In this document: positions 1-8,229 of the stretch, in pieces
How the letters are laid out: each line of letters begins with the position of its first letter
Numbering within the stretch: the stretch's first letter is position 1
Assembly: GCA_000953735.1 (NCBI GenBank)
Contig: LN554852.1
Location: 4,785,846-4,849,845 of the forward strand
DNA length: 64,000 nucleotides
Direction of reading: 5' to 3'
Source of the DNA: Moritella viscosa
Lineage (GTDB): Bacteria > Pseudomonadota > Gammaproteobacteria > Enterobacterales > Moritellaceae
Position numbers and translations under genes: made by a program
The notes under the pieces: generated by a model
Told to the model about the DNA's origin: nothing
The model's input: the letters and a program-made list of their open reading frames with translations, nothing else
Databases searched by the model: none

Positions 1-433
1 GCTGGATGTCCGCAGTGACAGTCGCTAAACACTGATACTGCACAGGTGTATAAGGATGATTAACATCTCCTTCCAGTTCAATACCAATAGAAAAGTCATT
101 ACAACGAGATTGACCAGCAAATTCAGAAAGTCCTGCATGCCAAGCGCGTTTATCCAAAGGTACAAATTGGATCAATTGGCCATCTCGCTTAATATATAAA
201 TGTGCCGATACCCGCACTGATTCTAATTGATGGAAATAAGGGTGTAAGCTACAATCGAGTTTACCAAGAAAAAAATCTTCAACGTACTCCGCACCATATT
301 GTTCCGGTGGTAAACTGATACAATGAATAACCAATAAATCAATATCAGTCTTCGGCGGACGATCATCAAAATGTGGCGATGACAAAAAATGTGCACTTGC
401 CAATAACCCTGAGCTTGATTGTCTGTTTGTCAC
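1..433 (-). CDS. ampD: 1,6-anhydro-N-acetylmuramyl-L-alanine amidase AmpD, 3' end cut by window edge
   Basis: The minus strand reads open from a GTG at 433 to the window edge, giving about 144 residues of AmpD. AmpD is a cytosolic zinc amidase that removes the peptide from anhydro-muropeptides during wall recycling. Visible family features are the LLVIHCIS strand with the first zinc-ligand His, the AHLYIKRDGQ segment, the RAWHAGLS stretch with its conserved Trp-His, and NDFSIGIELEG. The C-terminal third, which carries the last zinc ligands, lies outside the window. I chose the GTG start because an in-frame TAG lies a few codons upstream and a GAAGG ribosome site sits about 10 bases before it. 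It is divergent from the retropepsin gene. The identification is firm; the start is likely. Confidence 0.93.
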   Translation of the reverse strand, partial: MTNRQSSSGLLASAHFLSSPHFDDRPPKTDIDLLVIHCISLPPEQYGAEYVEDFFLGKLDCSLHPYFHQLESVRVSAHLYIKRDGQLIQFVPLDKRAWHAGLSEFAGQSRCNDFSIGIELEGDVNHPYTPVQYQCLATVTADIQ

Positions 434-586
434 GCTGTTTATACCTTCTAACTATAATCGAGTTACTGCTATTCAAGACTACTCTTCACAATTGCTCCAC
501 TTTACAATGATATCGTTAGCAATAACATAGCAGAGTCCGTAAAATACAAAACGAATAAATTAACACACTCATAACGGAGAAAGACA

Positions 587-1093
587 ATGGATGGAAATCA
601 AAAAATCGCCAAAACCATGACTTATATCGCCTGGATCAGTGGGTTAATTATTATGACTCTATTCTTTAATAATTATTTGGCCAAGCAAGAAAATCCCAAC
701 ACCCGACCAGAAAGCTACCAACAAAATGGCAATGCAGTCGTCATGCTGCAACAAAATCGTGCTGGCCACTATGTTACTAATGGTTATATAAATAGTTATC
801 AGGTAAAATTTTTACTTGATACGGGAGCCACGCAGGTTTCGATACCAGCTAACATAGCGAAACAGATCGGGCTTACCGCGGGTTACAGTCAATCGGTGAA
901 TACAGCCAATGGCGTGATTGAAGTATTTTCGACGCATCTAGACAGCTTATCAGTAGGTGAATTGACGCTCTACGACCTTAGTGCGAATATCAATCCCTAC
1001 ATGCAAGGTGATACTATTCTGCTTGGTATGAATGCATTAAAACAAGTTAAATTAGTCCAGCAAGGCAAAACCCTCACCTTAAGTGAGTATTAG
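587..1093 (+). CDS. Membrane-anchored retropepsin-like aspartic protease (clan AA)
   Basis: A 168-residue protein with one N-terminal membrane segment (about residues 13-30), a short polar linker, then a single retropepsin domain. The catalytic DTGA motif is at 78-81 in FLLDTGATQVSIP, and a second conserved strand ILLGMNAL (144-151) holds the hydrophobic-hydrophobic-Gly signature of the fold. A single domain must dimerise to form an active site, as in retroviral proteases. It matches the bacterial family annotated as TIGR02281 clan AA aspartic proteases. The domain should face the periplasm if the N-terminus is cytoplasmic (inference). No substrate is known to me. A GGAG ribosome site precedes the ATG. 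It lies 24 bases upstream of nadC and divergent from ampD, so it may be co-transcribed with nadC. Confidence 0.85.
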   Translation: MDGNQKIAKTMTYIAWISGLIIMTLFFNNYLAKQENPNTRPESYQQNGNAVVMLQQNRAGHYVTNGYINSYQVKFLLDTGATQVSIPANIAKQIGLTAGYSQSVNTANGVIEVFSTHLDSLSVGELTLYDLSANINPYMQGDTILLGMNALKQVKLVQQGKTLTLSEY

Positions 1094-1960
<867 letters not shown>

Positions 1961-2020
1961 CCATTATTGAATAATAATCACTAATAATAGAATTAATGAC
2001 AAAGTCCTAATTAAGCCTCT

Positions 2021-2056
2021 AAGCACTATCTCATTAGGGTAGTGCTTTTTCATTTT
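2021..2056 (+). terminator. Intrinsic terminator after nadC
   Basis: AAGCACTA at 2021-2028 pairs with TAGTGCTT at 2040-2047 across an 11-base loop, followed by a T-rich run. It separates nadC from the pil operon. Confidence 0.75.
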
Positions 2057-2223
2057 CTAGTAGAGCCAAGTAGAATAAAATTAACCACTGCATAATAACC
2101 CTCATTTTAGTTATTCATCTATAAATAGCTTTTAAATTACTTAATTCCAACTTCAAAACCCTTAGTACAAGATAATTATATATCAACAAATCAACTGCTT
2201 ATTTCGACGCATTGTCTTATAAC

Positions 2224-2253
2224 TTGAACTTGATCGTTAAATACTTGTATACA
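2224..2253 (+). promoter_or_regulatory. Candidate sigma-70 promoter of the pil operon
   Basis: TTGAAC at 2224-2229 and TATACA at 2248-2253 are spaced by 18 bases, about 100 bases before pilA. The rest of the 1961-2350 gap is AT-rich, with the nadC terminator at its left and a small GGTAT/ATACC hairpin near 2291-2303 in the presumed leader. I looked for a sigma-54 element (TGGCAC-N5-TTGC), which drives pilA in some relatives, and did not find one. Confidence 0.35.
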
Positions 2254-2350
2254 AAATGTTAAATCGGGGTTTAAATAAATCAACTCATCAGGTATCTCAT
2301 ACCATTTGATGAATAAAGGACTATTAGCTAATTTTATAAGGATATAAAAA

Positions 2351-2806
2351 ATGAGAGTACAACAGAAAGCACAACAACAAGGTTTTACGTTAGTTGAATT
2401 AATGATTGTAGTCGCTATTATTGCGATCTTAGCTGGTATTGCACTACCCGAATATCAGAAGTATGTAATAAAAGCAAGACAAGCTCAGTATATTACGGTT
2501 GCCGATACCTACAAGATTCCTTTAGCAATTTGTTATAGTGAAACAAGTAAGATATCAGGCTGTGACTCTTACGATTTAATGCCTGCAGCGATAACAGCAA
2601 GTAATTCAGTCAGTACTGAGATTAAAACATTATCTGTTGATGCTTCAACAGGTGTTATCAACGTGTTAACAAATGATGTTGGTGTGACATATGCGTTAAC
2701 ACCTACTCTTCAGGGCGGAAAGCTAACTTGGGGAGCTAAAACTGCATGTGCAAGTACATCAAAAGACCTTTGCTTTGGTGGCACTGAAGTAACACATGTA
2801 GAATAA
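2351..2806 (+). CDS. pilA: Type IV major pilin (type IVa prepilin)
   Basis: A 151-residue prepilin. The leader is 11 residues ending in Gly, then the mature N-terminus [18 protein letters not shown] with Glu at position +5, the signature of class IV pilins cleaved and N-methylated by PilD. The hydrophobic helix runs to about residue 33. Two Cys pairs are present: one in the middle (AICYSE and GCDSYD) and one near the C-terminus (TACAST and DLCFGG), which would close the pilin D-loop. An AAGGAT ribosome site precedes the ATG. pilB starts 7 bases after its stop, giving a compact pilA-pilB-pilC-pilD order. It could be an adhesion, DNA-uptake or twitching pilin; the sequence alone does not say which. 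Confidence 0.93.
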   Translation: MRVQQKAQQQGFTLVELMIVVAIIAILAGIALPEYQKYVIKARQAQYITVADTYKIPLAICYSETSKISGCDSYDLMPAAITASNSVSTEIKTLSVDASTGVINVLTNDVGVTYALTPTLQGGKLTWGAKTACASTSKDLCFGGTEVTHVE

Positions 2807-2813
2807 CGTAGTC

Positions 2814-4517
2814 GTGCCTAACCAACATAACGCGAGCGGCTTGGCGCATAGCCTGGTCGCACATTCATATCTCGCGGCAGAAGAAATTCCACAACTTCTA
2901 CAAAGCGCCAAACAGGAAGGTAAATCCTTCACAACCTATCTCGTCGACAATAACATCATCAATAGTCAAATGTTGGCACAATTATTAGAGCGTGAATATG
3001 GCGTCCCACTGCTTGATTTAGATACTTTTAATCTCGAAGAAATCCCCGATAATCTAATCAACGAAAAGCTCATTGATAAACATCATGCTTTACCAATTTA
3101 TGTCCAGGGTCAAACCCTATACCTAGCGATGTCAGATCCAACTAATGTAATCGCACTAGAAGAGTTTTCCTTTAGTTTTGGTTTGCATACCGAAGTACTC
3201 TTGATTGATGAACTGCAATTACAAAAAGCCTTAGAAGCTGTATTAGAAAATGATATTGATGCCCTTGGCGATCTGAATGACGCCAGCATTGATGATTTGG
3301 AAGTTGATAAAAATGAGTCTCGCCTAGAGCAAGAAAATAACAACGGTGCTGACGATGCGCCGATTGTTAAATTCGTCAATAAGATCTTACTGGATGCAAT
3401 TAAAAAAGGCGCATCGGATATTCATTTCGAACCGTATGAATTCAAATACCGGGTGCGTTTTCGTATCGACGGTATCTTACATGAAATGGTATCGCCGCCC
3501 GTTAACTTAGCCATGCGTTTTTCTGCGCGCTTAAAAGTCATGGCGCAATTAGATATTGCTGAGCGTAGAGTGCCACAAGATGGCCGTATCAAATTAAGAT
3601 TATCCAAGAATAAATCCGTTGATCTACGTGTCAGTACCCTGCCCACCATGTGGGGTGAAAAAGTGGTGATGCGGCTCTTAGATTCTAACCAAGCCAGTCT
3701 CAACATTGATATTCTCGGTTATGACGATAAACAAAAAGCACTGTACCTTAAAGCGTTACAAAAACCACAGGGCATGATCTTGATCACTGGTCCAACGGGA
3801 AGTGGTAAAACGGTGTCTTTATACAGTGGCCTTAATATCCTTAACACCGTGGAACGCAACATATCCACAGCCGAAGATCCTATCGAGATCAACCTCACTG
3901 GTATCAATCAAGTCCAGATCAACCTGAAGGCTGGACTGACTTTCCCCAGTGCACTGCGATCATTCTTACGCCAAGACCCAGATGTGGTCATGGTTGGTGA
4001 GATCCGAGATATAGAAACAGCCGAGATTTCGATCAAAGCAGCGCAAACCGGTCACTTAGTATTATCGACTCTGCATACCAACTCTGCGGCAGAAACCCTT
4101 ACTCGTTTATCCAATATGGGTGTCCCTGCTTATAATATAGGTTCATCGGTCAGCTTGATCATAGCCCAACGGCTTAGTCGTCGCCTTTGCAATGAATGCA
4201 AGCAACTCGAAGACATACCCGCTATCGAATTAGCCAAACTCGGTTTTAGCCAACAGCAAATCAATGATGGGATCACTTCATTTAAAGCCATAGGTTGTAA
4301 CCAATGTACCAAAGGTTATAAAGGGCGTGTCGGGATCTACGAAGTAATGCCGATGTCAGATAAGATCGCTCGCATGATCTTAACCGGCAGTAACTCGCTT
4401 GAACTCAGCGAACGAGCGCAGCAAGAAGGCATGAATACATTACGTCAATCAGCCCTGAAAAAAGTGATCGACGGCGTGACCAGTTTACTTGAGGTTGAAC
4501 GTATCACTAACCATTAG
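2814..4517 (+). CDS. pilB: Type IV pilus assembly ATPase PilB
   Basis: A 567-residue cytoplasmic ATPase that drives pilus extension. The N-terminal third is an MshEN/GSPII_E_N-like domain (residues about 10-145), followed by an acidic linker and the secretion ATPase core. Walker A GPTGSGKT is at 326-333, the Asp box around STAEDPIE (351-358), Walker B-like VVMVGEIRD (391-399), and the His box around LVLSTLHTN (416-423). A four-Cys zinc motif follows (RRLCNECK and CNQC), as usual for PilB/GspE. It starts with GTG at 2814, 7 bases after pilA, which suggests translational coupling. It is the extension ATPase rather than the retraction ATPase PilT, because of its N-terminal domain and the zinc motif. 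Confidence 0.96.
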   Translation: MPNQHNASGLAHSLVAHSYLAAEEIPQLLQSAKQEGKSFTTYLVDNNIINSQMLAQLLEREYGVPLLDLDTFNLEEIPDNLINEKLIDKHHALPIYVQGQTLYLAMSDPTNVIALEEFSFSFGLHTEVLLIDELQLQKALEAVLENDIDALGDLNDASIDDLEVDKNESRLEQENNNGADDAPIVKFVNKILLDAIKKGASDIHFEPYEFKYRVRFRIDGILHEMVSPPVNLAMRFSARLKVMAQLDIAERRVPQDGRIKLRLSKNKSVDLRVSTLPTMWGEKVVMRLLDSNQASLNIDILGYDDKQKALYLKALQKPQGMILITGPTGSGKTVSLYSGLNILNTVERNISTAEDPIEINLTGINQVQINLKAGLTFPSALRSFLRQDPDVVMVGEIRDIETAEISIKAAQTGHLVLSTLHTNSAAETLTRLSNMGVPAYNIGSSVSLIIAQRLSRRLCNECKQLEDIPAIELAKLGFSQQQINDGITSFKAIGCNQCTKGYKGRVGIYEVMPMSDKIARMILTGSNSLELSERAQQEGMNTLRQSALKKVIDGVTSLLEVERITNH

Positions 4518-4549
4518 TACGCAATGATTCACGACCAGTAATCAAAATA

Positions 4550-4571
4550 ATCCTCTTTCATAAAGGAGGAT
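4550..4571 (+). repeat. Hairpin containing a perfect Shine-Dalgarno core, pilB-pilC spacer
   Basis: ATCCTCTTT (4550-4558) pairs with AAAGGAGGAT (4562-4571), with one bulged base and a 3-base loop. The right arm contains AAGGAGG, yet the pilC ATG is 33 bases further on and has its own AAGGA site. No T run follows, so it is not an obvious terminator. Confidence 0.5.
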
Positions 4572-4603
4572 CTTATCTCACACCATCAGCTAAGGATAGC
4601 ATC

Positions 4604-5854
4604 ATGGTCGCAGTAACTAAAAAAGCCAATCGCAGCACATCGACAGTCAAAAAACGCTATCCCTATAACTGGCAAGGCGTTAACCGCAAAGGAAAAAAAG
4701 TCAGTGGTGAGATGCAAGCTGAAAGCATCAGTAACTTAAAAGTTGAGCTACGCCGTCAAGGTATTAATGTATTAAAAGCCAATCGTAAATCAACAGGCTT
4801 ATTTTCCAAAGCCACGGCCAAAATAAAACCAATGGATATTGCGCTTATTTCACGACAAATATCAACCATGCTTAGTGCTGGCGTACCGCTGGTGCAGAGC
4901 TTAGAGATCATCGCCCGCAGTAATGATAGCCCTGCCATGCGAGCACTAATTGGTGAAGTCGCAGCAGAAGTAGCGACAGGCACCCCGCTTTCAGATGCAT
5001 TACGTAAACATCCACTTTATTTTGATGACTTATATTGCGATTTAATTAGCGCAGGTGAACAATCCGGTTCATTAGACAGTATTTATGATCGTATCGCGAC
5101 TTATAAAGAAAAAGCAGAAGCACTCAAATCTAAGATTAAAAAAGCCTTGTTCTACCCGATTATGGTAGTCGCCGTTGCAACTGTCGTAACCTTGGTTTTA
5201 TTACTCTATGTTATACCTCAATTCAAAGAAATTTTCGCAGGTTTTGGGGCTGAACTTCCCCCTTTCACCCTGTTTGTATTATCTATTTCTGACTTTGTCA
5301 GTCAATTTTGGTATTTGGTGATCGGTATATTATTCGGATTACCTTTTGCTTACCTTAAAGCTAATAAGCGTTCCATCAAAGTTAAACACATCACTGAGCG
5401 CACGATTCTCAAGATACCAGCGATTGGGCCAATCATGCACAAAGGGGCGATGGCGCGTTTTGCCAGAACTCTATCAACAACCTTTGCCGCTGGTATTCCG
5501 CTTGTTGATTCATTAACGTCAGCAGCAGGCGCATCAGGTAATATTGTCTATAAAAATGCAGTAATGGATATGCGTAACGAAGTTATCGCCGGATTACAAA
5601 TGCATATCGCCATGCGCTCAACCAATTTATTTCCTGATATGGTCACGCAAATGGTTATGATTGGTGAAGAGTCTGGCTCGCTTGATGATATGTTGGCGAA
5701 AGTCGCCCATATCTATGAACAACAAGTGGATGATGCGGTCGATGGCTTAACCAGTTTAATCGAGCCCATGATAATGGTGGTACTGGGGATTATCATTGGC
5801 GGCCTTGTTATTGCCATGTACTTACCTATCTTTAAAATGGGTAGTATTATGTAG
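4604..5854 (+). CDS. pilC: Type IV pilus inner-membrane platform protein PilC
   Basis: A 416-residue member of the T2SS/T4P F (PilC/GspF) family. It has two repeated cytoplasmic domains (about residues 78-200 and 280-400), each with the family pattern ARFARTLST/ISRQISTMLSAGVPLVQSLE and GEESGSLDDML/GEQSGSLDSIY. Membrane segments are near 180-205, 225-250 and 385-410. It forms the platform on which PilB acts. The N-terminus YNWQGVNRKGKKVSGEM is typical. An AAGGA site lies 10 bases before the ATG. Length is normal. Confidence 0.96.
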   Translation: MVAVTKKANRSTSTVKKRYPYNWQGVNRKGKKVSGEMQAESISNLKVELRRQGINVLKANRKSTGLFSKATAKIKPMDIALISRQISTMLSAGVPLVQSLEIIARSNDSPAMRALIGEVAAEVATGTPLSDALRKHPLYFDDLYCDLISAGEQSGSLDSIYDRIATYKEKAEALKSKIKKALFYPIMVVAVATVVTLVLLLYVIPQFKEIFAGFGAELPPFTLFVLSISDFVSQFWYLVIGILFGLPFAYLKANKRSIKVKHITERTILKIPAIGPIMHKGAMARFARTLSTTFAAGIPLVDSLTSAAGASGNIVYKNAVMDMRNEVIAGLQMHIAMRSTNLFPDMVTQMVMIGEESGSLDDMLAKVAHIYEQQVDDAVDGLTSLIEPMIMVVLGIIIGGLVIAMYLPIFKMGSIM

Positions 5855-5877
5855 TGAATATCGACCAGTGTTATTTT

Positions 5878-5919
5878 GATAGCAAGCTTTAACAGCTTTT
5901 ATGTGGTGGGTTTGCTATC
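5878..5919 (+). terminator. Weak hairpin between pilC and pilD
   Basis: GATAGCAA (5878-5885) pairs with TTGCTATC (5912-5919) across a long, partly structured loop, followed by a moderately T-rich stretch. It may reduce but not block read-through into pilD. Confidence 0.4.
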
Positions 5920-5973
5920 ATCTTATTTCAATTAATATTTATTAATCAATTTAATTCGGTACAGGTAATTTAC

Positions 5974-6861
5974 ATGCAAGATTTAGCGCTTCTCTTTCAA
6001 CTTTATCCTTGGCTATTATGGTTATTTGCTACCTTACTTGGCCTACTCGTTGGTAGTTTCTTAAATGTGGTTATTTACCGTTTACCTATCATGATGGAGC
6101 GTGAATGGAAGCAAGAATGCACCGTTTACTTCGATGAAGAATGCAAAAGCGCGAAACCGGAGCCAGAAACAACTAAATTCAATTTATTATTACCCCGCTC
6201 TGCTTGTCCTAAATGTGATCATAAAATAACCGCATTAGAAAACATTCCCGTGATCAGCTGGTTAGTATTACGCGGAAAATGCAGCAGTTGTGCGAACCCA
6301 ATTTCAGCACGTTACCCTAGTATTGAGCTACTAACCGGTTTGTTATCGCTCGTCGTGGCCTTGTACATTCCCTACGGTATCCAATTAGCGGGAGCATTAT
6401 TACTGACTTGGTGTTTAGTTGCGCTAACTTTTATCGATATCGATAAAATGTTACTACCCGACCAAATGACATTACCCTTGTTATGGTTAGGCTTACTGCT
6501 CAACGTCAACTACGCTTGGGTTACCCCTTCTGATGCGATCATCGGTGCTATGGTTGGTTACCTATCTCTCTGGACTGTTTATTGGGGATTTAAATTACTG
6601 ACCGGTAAAGAAGGCATGGGCTATGGTGACTTCAAACTATTAGCCGCGTTTGGCGCATGGTTCGGATGGCAGTCGATTTTAGCGATTGTATTACTCTCGT
6701 CATTTGCTGGCGCTATCATAGGTATTAGTCAAATCCTATTGAAAAAGCATACCCAAGGTAACCCCATTCCATTTGGTCCTTATCTGGCGATTGCAGGTTG
6801 GCTGTATCTTATTTGGGGTGATCAACTCGTTGATTTCTATCTATCCAATTTTATTTATTAA
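5974..6861 (+). CDS. pilD: Prepilin peptidase / leader N-methyltransferase PilD
   Basis: A 295-residue polytopic membrane aspartyl peptidase that cleaves prepilin leaders after Gly and methylates the new N-terminal Phe. The cytoplasmic loop after the first helix carries the two-CxxC zinc site (CPKCDH and CSSCAN). The catalytic Asp residues are in FIDIDKMLLPD and in the GxGD motif of GMGYGDFKLL. The N-terminal LVGSFLNVVIYRLP segment is diagnostic. It serves PilA, and possibly type II secretion pseudopilins elsewhere. coaE begins 12 bases after its stop. Confidence 0.96.
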   Translation: MQDLALLFQLYPWLLWLFATLLGLLVGSFLNVVIYRLPIMMEREWKQECTVYFDEECKSAKPEPETTKFNLLLPRSACPKCDHKITALENIPVISWLVLRGKCSSCANPISARYPSIELLTGLLSLVVALYIPYGIQLAGALLLTWCLVALTFIDIDKMLLPDQMTLPLLWLGLLLNVNYAWVTPSDAIIGAMVGYLSLWTVYWGFKLLTGKEGMGYGDFKLLAAFGAWFGWQSILAIVLLSSFAGAIIGISQILLKKHTQGNPIPFGPYLAIAGWLYLIWGDQLVDFYLSNFIY

Positions 6862-6872
6862 GGTAGAAATTT

Positions 6873-7478
6873 ATGTATGTAGTTGGATTAACAGGTGGTA
6901 TCGCATCAGGTAAAACAACCGTTGCCGATCTAATCGCGAGCGAAGGGATTAATTTAGTCGATGCCGATATTGTTGCCAGAGAAGTGGTGGCGATTGGCAG
7001 TAATGGATTAAAACAGATTAGCGCTCATTTTGGTGAACGGATATTACTGGATGATGGCCGTTTAAATCGCCCCTTGTTACGTGAAAAAATATTTTCTGAT
7101 AACGCCAATAAGCAATGGTTAAATAACTTATTACATCCCATGATCCGCGCTGAATTATTAGCGCAATTAGCCGCCAGTAAGTCCGCTTATACTTTGTTAG
7201 TGGTGCCATTATTAGTTGAAAACAACCTCACCACGTTATGCAATCACGTTCTGGTTGTTGATGTGGAAGAACAAGTCCAAATCGACCGTACGATGGCGAG
7301 GGATAAGGTATCACTACAACAAGTGAATGCGATATTAAAATCACAAGCTAGTCGTGAGCAGCGCCTTGCAGCAGCAGATTCGGTGGTGGTGAATAACGAT
7401 CGCCAACAGCTTGAGCAGGATGTAGCCGTCTTACATCAAAAATTTCTTGAGTTAGCGACTGCAGCCATGGCAGACTAA
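6873..7478 (+). CDS. coaE: Dephospho-CoA kinase
   Basis: A 201-residue P-loop kinase that phosphorylates the 3' hydroxyl of dephospho-CoA, the last step of CoA synthesis. The P-loop GGIASGKT is at residues 8-15, followed by the DADIVAREV substrate motif and LLHPMIRAEL. The segment LLVVPLLVEN is also typical. Length matches the family. It lies in a pilD-coaE-yacG run. In many relatives zapD (yacF) lies between coaE and yacG; here only 32 bases separate them (see findings). Confidence 0.96.
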   Translation: MYVVGLTGGIASGKTTVADLIASEGINLVDADIVAREVVAIGSNGLKQISAHFGERILLDDGRLNRPLLREKIFSDNANKQWLNNLLHPMIRAELLAQLAASKSAYTLLVVPLLVENNLTTLCNHVLVVDVEEQVQIDRTMARDKVSLQQVNAILKSQASREQRLAAADSVVVNNDRQQLEQDVAVLHQKFLELATAAMAD

Positions 7479-7510
7479 AGCCTTAAGCTCTGTATATTTA
7501 GGAAATCACT

Positions 7511-7696
7511 ATGCAAGTAAATTGCCCAACCTGTCAAAAACCTGTTGAATGGGTTGCTATTAGCGAATTTCGCCCGTTTTGTTGTGAACGCTGCAAGCTG
7601 ATTGATCTTGGCGAATGGGCAAACGAAGAACGCGCCATTCCAGGTGAAGATGTATCACCACAAGAATTGCCGCCTAAAGGTTACGAATTCGATTAA
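7511..7696 (+). CDS. yacG: DNA gyrase inhibitor / zinc-binding protein YacG
   Basis: A 61-residue protein with zinc ligands Cys5, Cys8, Cys24 and Cys28 (CPTC and FCCERC), followed by [16 protein letters not shown], the family core. An extra Cys at 25 sits next to a ligand. YacG binds GyrB and inhibits gyrase in E. coli. The acidic C-terminal tail is usual. The gene ends 22 bases before the convergent mutT stop. Confidence 0.94.
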   Translation: MQVNCPTCQKPVEWVAISEFRPFCCERCKLIDLGEWANEERAIPGEDVSPQELPPKGYEFD

Positions 7697-7712
7697 GTCG
7701 TGACCTTAGCGT

Positions 7713-7737
7713 AATGGCTCAGGCAAACTGAGTCATT
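7713..7737. terminator. Hairpin at the yacG/mutT convergent ends
   Basis: AATGGCTCAG (7713-7722) pairs with CTGAGTCATT (7728-7737), with one G-T wobble and a GCAAA loop. The hairpin overlaps the mutT stop codon. There is no long T run on either side, so termination is possible but weakly supported. Confidence 0.35.
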
Positions 7738-8114
7738 AACATTTCAACAATCACTTGATTCGCAGCGGGGAAATTATAATCCGCCAACTCGCTTATATTT
7801 ATCCAAGCCGTTTGCTGCCCTTCGAGTCCTTTACCTACCCCTTCAAACTTATCGACAAGATAGAAATCTAATTGCACGATTTTATCGCCATAATCAAATT
7901 CTAACTGGTGAAATGCCTGTGCATTCATGACATCAAGATCCACTTCTTCTTTTAGCTCTCTGGTTAACGCCTCAAGCACAGACTCTCCTGACTCTACCTT
8001 ACCACCCGGAAACTCCCACTTATCACCTTGGTGCTGCGCTGAGCTACGTTTACTGATAAATACTTGTTGATCACGAACAATAATACCAGCAGCGACATGA
8101 ACGACTTTCATCAT
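7719..8114 (-). CDS. mutT: 8-oxo-dGTP diphosphatase MutT
   Basis: A 131-residue Nudix hydrolase that removes 8-oxo-dGTP from the nucleotide pool and prevents A:T to C:G mutations. The Nudix box runs from Gly38 to Leu60 with GGKVESGES, then REL and EE of the metal site. The usual Gly after EEV is Asp here (EEVDL), a small departure from the consensus. The N-terminus VVHVAAGIIVRDQQVFISKR and the WEFPGGK motif fit MutT itself rather than a generic Nudix protein, as does its place after secA. A second Met directly follows the first; either could be the start. Confidence 0.93.
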   Translation of the reverse strand: MMKVVHVAAGIIVRDQQVFISKRSSAQHQGDKWEFPGGKVESGESVLEALTRELKEEVDLDVMNAQAFHQLEFDYGDKIVQLDFYLVDKFEGVGKGLEGQQTAWINISELADYNFPAANQVIVEMLMTQFA

Positions 8115-8155
8115 TATTTCTCTTATTTAATAATTGGAATAAAATATAGTTACAA

Positions 8156-8187
8156 AAAGCGCTAAAACATTGCTGTTTTAGCGCTTT
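8156..8187 (-). terminator. Strong intrinsic terminator after secA
   Basis: A perfect 13-base-pair stem: AAAGCGCTAAAAC (8156-8168) with GTTTTAGCGCTTT (8175-8187), loop of six. On the minus strand the stem is followed by TTTTTG. It should end the M23-secA transcript, so mutT probably needs its own promoter. Confidence 0.85.
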
Positions 8188-8229
8188 CAATTTTAAGTAA
8201 TAACCGTCACTAACAAATAGTGTTTGCTA

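Noticed and set aside
2057-2350. A sigma-54 promoter for pilA
   Set aside because: No TGGCAC-N5-TTGC match in this interval; only a modest sigma-70-like pair was found.
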